Shown here in pieces: positions 47,536 through 64,000 of a stretch of 64,000 bases of DNA. Position numbers and translations under genes: made by a program. The stretch is taken from positions 3,100,001 through 3,164,000 of the forward strand of contig NZ_AP022569.1 of the NCBI RefSeq assembly GCF_010727945.1, written 5' to 3'. The notes beneath the pieces were generated by a model that saw only the letters and a list, made by a program, of their open reading frames with translations, had not been told where the DNA came from and did not search any database. Numbering within the stretch: position 1 is the stretch's first letter; each line of letters begins with the position of its first letter. Source of the DNA: Mycobacterium cookii (GTDB lineage: Bacteria > Actinomycetota > Actinomycetes > Mycobacteriales > Mycobacteriaceae).

Positions 47536-49728
47536 TCATCCGTGGGCGAGCGCGCGGTCCGCCAGTGCCCCCATGACCGGTGCCAGCAGTCGGGAGTATT
47601 CGAACGTCAGGTGACTCGAGTCGACATAGATCAAGGTGTTGCCGACGATCACCGGGCAGCGGTCGGCGGTGCAGAACAGGTCGGTGACGTCCGCATACTG
47701 CCCACCGCCGGCTTTGGCCGCGGCGGACTCCGCCGCAATGCCGGACTCGTTCACCGCCTTCGACCTGCGCGGCAAGCAGGCCGTCACGTCATCGAGGTGC
47801 GCGGACAGGCACGTCGGCACATCAAAGTGCGGATCCGGCACCGGACCGAGCACCAGCACCTTGGCGCCGATGCTGCGCAGCTGCTGCACGATTCGGGTCA
47901 GGCCATCGATCCACGTCGGGTCGTATGCGTTGAAACCCGTCATCGATTCGTCGGCGCCGTAGCCCCGAAACGCGCTCACGACGACCAGCCTCGGGTGCTC
48001 GGCGCGCAGCCGGGTCATGATCTCAGCGCGCCACTGCTCACAGTGCTCGAGGAGCTCAACCAAGGGGCGGAAGGAGTTGGTGACGCGCAGGTCCATCAGC
48101 GGGCAGGCCGCCTTGGCCAGAGTCTCCAGCCGCCAATGCCGGTCTGCCGCGGCTTGCTTGAACGCCGGATTCCAGATCGCGGCATGTGAATCGCCGACCA
48201 CGGCCACCGTCGTCGTCGACTCGGTATCACCCGTCGCGCACTCCGGCTGGCCGCCTTGCGTGGGCGTGCGAAGGCAGCCGCTGCCCATGTAGGCCTTCTG
48301 TTCGGCTTCCACGTCGGCAAACGACGGGTCCAGATTCGACGGCACGGCTTTGATGTCGACCGACGCCGCAACCGCCGCCTGCACCTGAGCAACCGCGCGC
48401 TGTGCCGCGGCGTCGTAAGCGGCCAGTCCAGCGCCGGCAGGCACCGGGGCTGTGGTGACCTTCAGCGCCGCCGCCGGCGTCCCGCGCCCGATCGGCGTAG
48501 GCACCACGTGCAGCAGCGCCAAGCCCACACACACCGCGACCGCGGTGGCGGCACCGCCCAACGCAAGACTACGGCCGGGAGAACGACGAATCGGTGCGGC
48601 GAACCGCAAGGGGTTCTCGATGAAACGCAGGGTGAGCAGCGCCAGCCCACCGGCGAGCAAGGCGGCCGCGACCCTGGCGGCCAGCCCCAGCGGGTGGCCC
48701 AGCAGCGCCGGTACGAGCAGCAGAACAGGCCAGTGCCAGAGATACCACGAGTAAGAAATCCGGCCGATCGCGCGCATCGGCGACAACCCGAGCACGCGCC
48801 CACAGCCCCCCTCCGGCGAGGCACAGCCCGCGGCGATCACCAGCGCCGCGCCGACAGTGGGCAAGAGCGCAGCGATACCCGGGTACAACGTGGCGCTGCT
48901 CAACCCGCCGCAAGCCAGCAGGATCAGCGCCAGCCCCGCCCATCCGGTGATCGCGCCCGCTCGGGGCGAGAGTCGCTGCCATCGGCCCACCGTGAGGGCC
49001 ACCAGCCCGCCAATAGCCAGCTGCCAGGCTCGGGTGGGCAGCGAAAAAAACGCCACCGGGGGTGCCAGTGGCGTGGCCGCCAAGGACAGCGCGAACGAGA
49101 CAACCGCAGTCAGGGCAAGCACCACCAGATACGGGCGCTGTGACGAAGTCGCCTCGGCACGGGTGCGCCGACGCACCCGCCGGATCAACCACGCCGTCCC
49201 GATGATCAACGCGGGCCATACCAGGTAGAACTGCTCCTCAACGCCCAGCGACCAATAATGCTGAAAAGGCGACAGCGCCTTGTGGCTGGCGAAGTAGTCG
49301 ACGCCTCGCATGATGAACCAGTAATTGCCGACGTACAGCGCACTGGTGATGCCATCCCAAATGACACTTTTGACCTGCAGCGCCGGCAACAAGACGACCG
49401 AGGCGCCCATGGTGACGACGCCGACGGTGGCCGATGCCGGCAGCAGTCGACGGGCCCGGGCCCCGTAGAAACTACGCAACCGGACGGTGCCGGTGGTGTT
49501 CGCTTCGCGCCACAGCAACCCGGTGATCAAAAAGCCCGAGATGACGAAGAACACGTCCACGCCGACGTATCCCCCACCCACACCCGGAACCTCGGCGTGG
49601 AACAGGACAACGGCCAACACCGCGACCGCGCGCAGACCCTCGATGTCCGGGCGAAACCGCTTCTGTTCCGAGCGCCGGCCCCGCAAATCTTGAGCAGGGC
49701 TGATGCTGTCGGCCTGGCGCACGGTCAC
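47536..49728 (-). CDS. AT3-SGNH O-acetyltransferase (tandem paralogue 2)
   Basis: A 730-residue sister of the preceding gene with identical domain order: FRPDIEGLRAVAVLAVVLFHAEVP at the N-terminus, GDSHAAIWNPAF in the SGNH domain, and the catalytic DSSHLT instead of DNGHLT. The most diverged parts are the periplasmic linker (about 400-470) and the substrate-facing SGNH loops, which suggests different acceptor hydroxyls. It has its own promoter copy at 49764. The gene is monocistronic, 74 nt before the start of the downstream operon. Confidence 0.85.
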   Translation of the reverse strand: MTVRQADSISPAQDLRGRRSEQKRFRPDIEGLRAVAVLAVVLFHAEVPGVGGGYVGVDVFFVISGFLITGLLWREANTTGTVRLRSFYGARARRLLPASATVGVVTMGASVVLLPALQVKSVIWDGITSALYVGNYWFIMRGVDYFASHKALSPFQHYWSLGVEEQFYLVWPALIIGTAWLIRRVRRRTRAEATSSQRPYLVVLALTAVVSFALSLAATPLAPPVAFFSLPTRAWQLAIGGLVALTVGRWQRLSPRAGAITGWAGLALILLACGGLSSATLYPGIAALLPTVGAALVIAAGCASPEGGCGRVLGLSPMRAIGRISYSWYLWHWPVLLLVPALLGHPLGLAARVAAALLAGGLALLTLRFIENPLRFAAPIRRSPGRSLALGGAATAVAVCVGLALLHVVPTPIGRGTPAAALKVTTAPVPAGAGLAAYDAAAQRAVAQVQAAVAASVDIKAVPSNLDPSFADVEAEQKAYMGSGCLRTPTQGGQPECATGDTESTTTVAVVGDSHAAIWNPAFKQAAADRHWRLETLAKAACPLMDLRVTNSFRPLVELLEHCEQWRAEIMTRLRAEHPRLVVVSAFRGYGADESMTGFNAYDPTWIDGLTRIVQQLRSIGAKVLVLGPVPDPHFDVPTCLSAHLDDVTACLPRRSKAVNESGIAAESAAAKAGGGQYADVTDLFCTADRCPVIVGNTLIYVDSSHLTFEYSRLLAPVMGALADRALAHG

Positions 49729-49763
49729 CTACTCAGGAAGAGGACGCGGTTTCGGATCGAGGG

Positions 49764-49772
49764 ATTATCACA
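49764..49772 (-). promoter_or_regulatory. Extended -10 (TGTGATAAT) of the acyltransferase 2 gene
   Basis: Minus-strand TGTGATAAT, 36 nt from the start codon at 49728 and in the same context (TTGtACAgctGTGTGATAAT) as the site at 47498. The duplicated promoter shows that the tandem duplication included the upstream region. Confidence 0.6.
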
Positions 49773-49929
49773 CAGCTGTACAACAGGTTGGTATGTTCTC
49801 GGCTCGGGAGCTTGTAGCCCTTGGTCTGTCAACGAGCGGACGAAAGGCGGTCCGAAGGTTGTCCTTTTCGAGGCCGGGAACTTGGACGTCGCCCGTGGCT
49901 GTGCTGCCAACGCAGGGGCGGGCGAGGCG

Positions 49930-51216
49930 ATGAAATTCGTGCTGGCCAGTTGGGGCAGCCGCGGCGACGTCGAGCCCAACCTCGCCGTCGGCCGCGAGTT
50001 GGTTCGGCGCGGTCACGACGTGTGCATGGCCGTCCCGCCCGACCTGGTCGATTTCACGGAGGCAGCGGGGGTCCCGGCAGTCGGCTTCGGACCGGAAGCG
50101 CGGTCGATTCTGGACTCGCATCGGGAGTTCTGGACGTGTTTCTTCAGCCACCCCTGGAGGGTTCGGAAGCTGGTCAGGTCGCGACTCGACATCGCGGCAC
50201 CGCTGCTTCGGGGATGGCAGGAGATGAGCACCACGCTGATGTCGCTGGCAGACGGGGCCGACCTGCTTTTCACCGGCATCAATTTCGAGGACGCCGCCGC
50301 CAATGTTGCCGAGCACTACGACATTCCGCTGGCGACGTTGCACTATTTCCCGTTGCGGCCCAACGGCCAGACCCTGCGATTTCTGCCGGCGCCGTTGGCC
50401 CGCGCGGCAGTGGCAGCGTTCTGGTGGGTGACCTGGCGCGGAATGAAGAAGGCGGAGGACGCCCAGCGCCGTGAACTCGGCCTGCCGAAAGCAACCGGCT
50501 CCGCGCCGCGGCGGATCACCGAACGCGGGTCGCTGGAAATCCAGGCCTACGACGAGGCGTGCTTTCCCGGGCTGGCGGCCGAGTGGGCGAAGTGGGACTG
50601 TCAACGACCGTTCGTGGGCACGCTGACGCTCGAGTTGGCGACGGCTGCCGACGACGAAGTCGCGTCGTGGATCGCCGCGGGCACGCCGCCGATCTACTTC
50701 GGGTTCGGCAGCATTCCGGTCGAATCTCCGAGCGACACCATTGCGATGATCGCCGCGGCCTGTGCGCGGTTGGGTGAGCGGGCGCTGATCGGTGCAGCCG
50801 GCACCGACTTCGGTAACGTCCCCCACTTCGAGCACGTAAAAGTGGTCGGCACGATGAATTACGCCACCGTCTTCCCCGCCTGTCGTGCGGTCGTCCACCA
50901 CGGCGGCTCGAGCACGACGCCCATCGCGATGCGCGCCGGCGTCCCCCAGCTGATCCTGTTCTGGGACATGGTTCACGCGGTTTACGGAGCTGCTGTCAAA
51001 CGGTTGAAGGTGGGTAGCGCCCGGCGCTTTTCGACCGCGACCGAGGAGGCGTTGGTCCACGACTTGCGCCTGATCCTCGGGCCGGACTACGTGTCCCGGG
51101 CTCGCGAGCTCGCCACCCGGATCACCGAGCCCGCCAAAAGCGCTGCCGCCGCCGCTGACCGGCTGGAGGATTTCGCCCGTCTCGCCCGTACCGGTCGTAC
51201 GGAACGGAGCGTGTGA
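49930..51216 (+). CDS. GPL-type glycosyltransferase, GT1 family (paralogue 3, altered donor motif)
   Basis: A 428-residue glycosyltransferase, MKFVLASWGSRGDVEP. The whole frame matches paralogues 1 and 2, including ELGLPKATGSAPRRI and IYFGFGSIPV, but the donor-phosphate motif reads VVHHGGSSTTPIAMRAG instead of VVHHGGAGTTAAGLRAG, and the following loop is LFWDMVHAVYGAAVKRL. It therefore probably uses a different donor or is catalytically changed. ATG at 49930 matches the other paralogues. It stands alone, upstream of the mbtH relic and pks. Confidence 0.87.
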   Translation: MKFVLASWGSRGDVEPNLAVGRELVRRGHDVCMAVPPDLVDFTEAAGVPAVGFGPEARSILDSHREFWTCFFSHPWRVRKLVRSRLDIAAPLLRGWQEMSTTLMSLADGADLLFTGINFEDAAANVAEHYDIPLATLHYFPLRPNGQTLRFLPAPLARAAVAAFWWVTWRGMKKAEDAQRRELGLPKATGSAPRRITERGSLEIQAYDEACFPGLAAEWAKWDCQRPFVGTLTLELATAADDEVASWIAAGTPPIYFGFGSIPVESPSDTIAMIAAACARLGERALIGAAGTDFGNVPHFEHVKVVGTMNYATVFPACRAVVHHGGSSTTPIAMRAGVPQLILFWDMVHAVYGAAVKRLKVGSARRFSTATEEALVHDLRLILGPDYVSRARELATRITEPAKSAAAAADRLEDFARLARTGRTERSV

Positions 51217-51279
51217 GCCGGGTCACATCCAGCTTTCGGATTCTTTTGCCGAAACTCTGGATCGGTTTCAGGGCCTCAA

Positions 51280-51331
51280 GTATGGTTTGGAACTTGTTCT
51301 ACTCATGTCAGATAGTCGGTGTGATGGCGCG
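51280..51331 (+). promoter_or_regulatory. mbtH-type upstream block in front of the relic and pks
   Basis: GTATGGTTTGGAACTTGTTC followed by TACTCATGTC. It matches the region before mbtH (63578) at about 70% without net indels, and shares GTATGGTTTGGA with the block before mmpS. It lies about 260 nt before the pks start and is the best candidate for the pks promoter. The 132 nt between the relic and pks show no gene. Confidence 0.6.
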
Positions 51332-51454
51332 GTGGGGACAGCCCGTCCGATGCCGACAGCGGCAATGATCTGCCTTCTTCTCAACGACGAGGAGCAACAC
51401 CGCTCGTGACCGGCCTTCGCCGACGTAGCAACCGACTGGCGGGTGCTTTTCCGT
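51332..51454 (+). pseudogene. mbtH pseudogene with in-frame stop, upstream of pks
   Basis: The frame from GTG at 51332 aligns codon by codon with mbtH at 63630. Codons 18-23 read NDEEQH in both. Codon 26, the Trp (TGG) in mbtH, is TGA here (51407-51409). After the stop, PAFADVATDWRV parallels [12 protein letters not shown]. Codons 2-15 have diverged and homology ends near codon 41. An ATG at 51305 is also aligned with the ATG at 63603. It cannot give an MbtH protein. Confidence 0.85.
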
Positions 51455-51586
51455 AAAGCAGCCGGCGCGTAAGCCGCACCGCAAATTCGACGGGTCCGGT
51501 CACCCAGTGCTGCGCAGCATGCAGCAGCCCCGGCCACCACGCCTACCAGGCCGATTGAATAACCCCAGCTCAGAGAGGACGCCCAC

Positions 51587-62578
<10,992 letters not shown>

Positions 62579-62643
62579 TCGACGGAAAAGGACTGTACTG
62601 CAACGCTTTCCATGCTCACAGATTAGATTGAGGCGACAAGAAA

Positions 62644-63495
62644 ATGGCTAACGGCAGCGAACCCGCGGTTGCAATGTCGGCACACCTGGCCGACGACCTG
62701 TTGTCCACGACCGCCGGAGGATGGCGCAACTTCTATAACTTGCTGAGCCGCCGCCTGGAAGCGGTCGGGGTGGCCGACTCGTCGTTTTTCTTGAACTACG
62801 GCTACGTTCCGACGGATTCCGACAACGAGTCCGCGTTCGTCATTCGCGACGGCACCTTCAACGCCAACTCGGTGCGGCTGGTGTTCGAGGTCATCGGTTC
62901 GCTTGACCTGAACAATCGCACGGTCGTCGAAATAGGCTGTGGCCGTGGGGGTAACTCCAGGACCGTCGCGGAGAAATTCAGCGCTCACGTCATCGGCATC
63001 GACATGTCCTCGGAAGCGATCGCATTCTGCGAAAAAACGCATGTCGGCAGTTCGATCGACTTCAAGGTAGGCGACGCGCTGAACATTCCGCTCGGCGATG
63101 CGGTATGCGACGCCGTCTTGAACATCGAGTCCTCACATTCATATGGAAACCTGCCGAAATTCCTGGGTGAAGTTCGCCGGATATGCCGCACCGAGGCATG
63201 GTTCCTGCACACCGACTTCCTGAGCCCCGAGGACTGGGACTACGTACGGATGCGCCTGAAGGCGCTGGGCTTCGCCGTCGAAGACGACCGCGACATCACC
63301 GCCAACGTGTTGGCCTCGCGTGATCAAGCGAGCAATAACTGGGAGCAGGTCTACGGCGACGGAAATCCCCGAGTGGCGAACTTCCTCGCCCTACCGGGGT
63401 CGGCAATCTACGAGCAAATGCGGGCGGGCTTGCTGGAGTACCGCATCCTACGGTCTCAGCTTCGCGCCCCGACGACATCCGCTTCGACCGGTTAG
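62644..63495 (+). CDS. SAM-dependent methyltransferase, possible fatty-acyl O-methyltransferase (Fmt-like)
   Basis: A 283-residue class I methyltransferase with SAM motif [12 protein letters not shown] and acidic [11 protein letters not shown]. The FFLNYGYVP stretch resembles the Rv2952/phthiotriol methyltransferase group, which acts on long-chain lipid hydroxyls. It is 65 nt after pks and next to mbtH, so methylation of the chain hydroxyl made by module 1 is the likely job, as Fmt does in M. smegmatis GPL. A GAGG sequence precedes ATG at 62644 by about 9 nt. Confidence 0.82.
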   Translation: MANGSEPAVAMSAHLADDLLSTTAGGWRNFYNLLSRRLEAVGVADSSFFLNYGYVPTDSDNESAFVIRDGTFNANSVRLVFEVIGSLDLNNRTVVEIGCGRGGNSRTVAEKFSAHVIGIDMSSEAIAFCEKTHVGSSIDFKVGDALNIPLGDAVCDAVLNIESSHSYGNLPKFLGEVRRICRTEAWFLHTDFLSPEDWDYVRMRLKALGFAVEDDRDITANVLASRDQASNNWEQVYGDGNPRVANFLALPGSAIYEQMRAGLLEYRILRSQLRAPTTSASTG

Positions 63496-63577
63496 CCGGG
63501 ATCTCATACCCGGCGCCCCAAATATCCAGCGGCACAGACTTCTACTCCAAACATTTAGACAACCGTAAGAGGCTCCA

Positions 63578-63629
63578 GTATGGTCAAGAACTTGTTGTAC
63601 CCATGTCGATTAGACGGTCTGGAGACACG
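63578..63629 (+). promoter_or_regulatory. mbtH-mps1 upstream block
   Basis: GTATGGT at 63578 is followed by GAACTTGTTGTACCCATGTC and CGGTCTGGAG. The distance from GTATGGT to GTG at 63630 is 52 nt, identical to the copies at 27339 and 51280. GGAG at 63621 serves as ribosome binding site. This is the probable promoter region of the mbtH-NRPS operon. Confidence 0.6.
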
Positions 63630-63878
63630 GTGAGCATCAATCCGTTCGACGACGGCGACGGCAGCTTTTTCGTCTTGGTCAACGACGAGGAACAGCACAG
63701 CCTGTGGCCGGCGTTCGCGGAGGTTCCGGCTGGCTGGCGGGTGGTGTACGGCGAGGGGGATCGCGCAGCGTGTCTGGACTACATCGAACAGAACTGGACC
63801 GATATCCGGCCGAAAAGCCTGCGCGAGGGGTTGGCATCGAGACAGGGGGTTTCGATAGGTACACCGAATGGCTCTTAA
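63630..63878 (+). CDS. mbtH: MbtH-like protein of the GPL NRPS
   Basis: An 82-residue MbtH-like protein. It has the family core [24 protein letters not shown] and the three family Trp ([23 protein letters not shown]). MbtH proteins bind NRPS adenylation domains and activate them. GTG at 63630 is preferred over ATG at 63603 because GGAG lies just upstream and MSINPF is the usual N-terminus. The stop overlaps the next ATG by 11 nt. Confidence 0.93.
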   Translation: MSINPFDDGDGSFFVLVNDEEQHSLWPAFAEVPAGWRVVYGEGDRAACLDYIEQNWTDIRPKSLREGLASRQGVSIGTPNGS

Positions 63879-64000
63879 CAAGAGTGCACTCCCGCTGACG
63901 CGTGGACAGCTCGACATCTGGCTTGCGCAGGAAACCGGCCACTCCAGCATCGATTGGCAGCTGGGCGTGCTGGTGCGATTCGACGGCGAGATCCAGCCCG
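63868..64000 (+). CDS. mps1: NRPS, N-terminal fragment (cut by window end), Mps1-like
   Basis: Forty-four residues are visible. [17 protein letters not shown] is the first core of an NRPS condensation domain. A chain-initiating condensation domain would attach the fatty acyl chain from the PKS to the first amino acid. Position after mbtH and pks and the MmpS/MmpL genes identify it as the peptide synthetase of the glycopeptidolipid. The amino-acid sequence cannot be predicted from this fragment. Confidence 0.85.
   Translation, partial: MALNKSALPLTRGQLDIWLAQETGHSSIDWQLGVLVRFDGEIQP

Noticed and set aside
45266-49728. Acyltransferase pair considered as an assembly artefact duplication
   Set aside because: The copies differ throughout at many codons and in the SGNH active-site tail, so they are genuine paralogues.
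49785-49850. GGTATGTTCTC and GGAGCTTGTAGCCC before glycosyltransferase 3 as a fifth copy of the block
   Set aside because: Elements are 4 nt further apart than in the other copies and the start codon is at a different distance.

Overview
The window is high-GC actinobacterial DNA, almost certainly from a non-tuberculous Mycobacterium. The evidence is an lpqH-type 19-kDa lipoprotein next to a tcrX/tcrY-like two-component pair, an alkylsulfatase-type hydrolase and a TIGR00027-type methyltransferase (the M. tuberculosis Rv3762c-Rv3767c neighbourhood), together with MmpS/MmpL transporters, a PGRS-like Gly-rich protein, a haemophore-like protein and a glycopeptidolipid (GPL)-type NRPS/PKS locus. 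No rRNA, tRNA, CRISPR array, phage or intact insertion sequence was seen.

Layout. 1-4.7 kb: a plus-strand catabolic operon (APH-type kinase, SDR, acyl-CoA dehydrogenase, TetR regulator, quinone oxidoreductase) preceded by a palindromic operator-like site. 4.8-11.4 kb: conserved mycobacterial block with alkylsulfatase, lpqH, tcrY/tcrX, three small membrane proteins (two are tandem copies) and a methyltransferase. 11.5-14.5 kb: YjbR-like and NTF2-like proteins, then a second kinase/acyl-CoA dehydrogenase pair. 14.5-17.3 kb: a STAS protein and a PAS-SpoIIE-HATPase signalling protein, divergent. 17.3-20.6 kb: secreted proteins (DUF4185, haemophore-like, PGRS-like). 20.7-27.2 kb: mmpS-mmpL-mmpL on the minus strand, the arrangement typical of GPL export. 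27.5-51.2 kb: an accessory block with an MFS transporter, condensation-fold acyltransferase, sulfotransferase, three paralogous glycosyltransferases, a DrrABC-like ABC exporter, alpha/beta hydrolase, GMC oxidoreductase, TylF-type methyltransferase, nucleotide-sugar dehydrogenase, two epimerases and three membrane acyltransferases (two of them tandem duplicates). 51.6-64 kb: a bimodular type I PKS, a lipid O-methyltransferase, mbtH and the first residues of an NRPS cut by the window end.

How it fits together (inference). The PKS (KS-AT-KR-ACP, KS-AT-DH-ER-KR-ACP) would extend a fatty acyl starter twice with malonyl-CoA and leave a hydroxyl at C-5. The adjacent methyltransferase could O-methylate it, and the chain would be handed to the NRPS, whose first domain is a condensation domain and which is assisted by MbtH. 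Glycosyl-, sulfo-, acyl- and methyltransferases decorate the lipopeptide, and MmpS/MmpL and perhaps DrrABC export it.

The most unusual observation is that the promoter plus 5' end of mbtH occurs three times: intact at 63.6 kb, as a relic with an in-frame stop directly upstream of pks (51.3 kb), and as a 15-codon relic directly upstream of mmpS (27.3 kb, inverted). The distance from a shared GTATGGT block to the start codon is 52 nt in all three. These relics sit at the edges of the tailoring block and the pks block, as if the mbtH promoter had been copied in front of other genes of the pathway or had served as a recombination joint for gene-block exchange.
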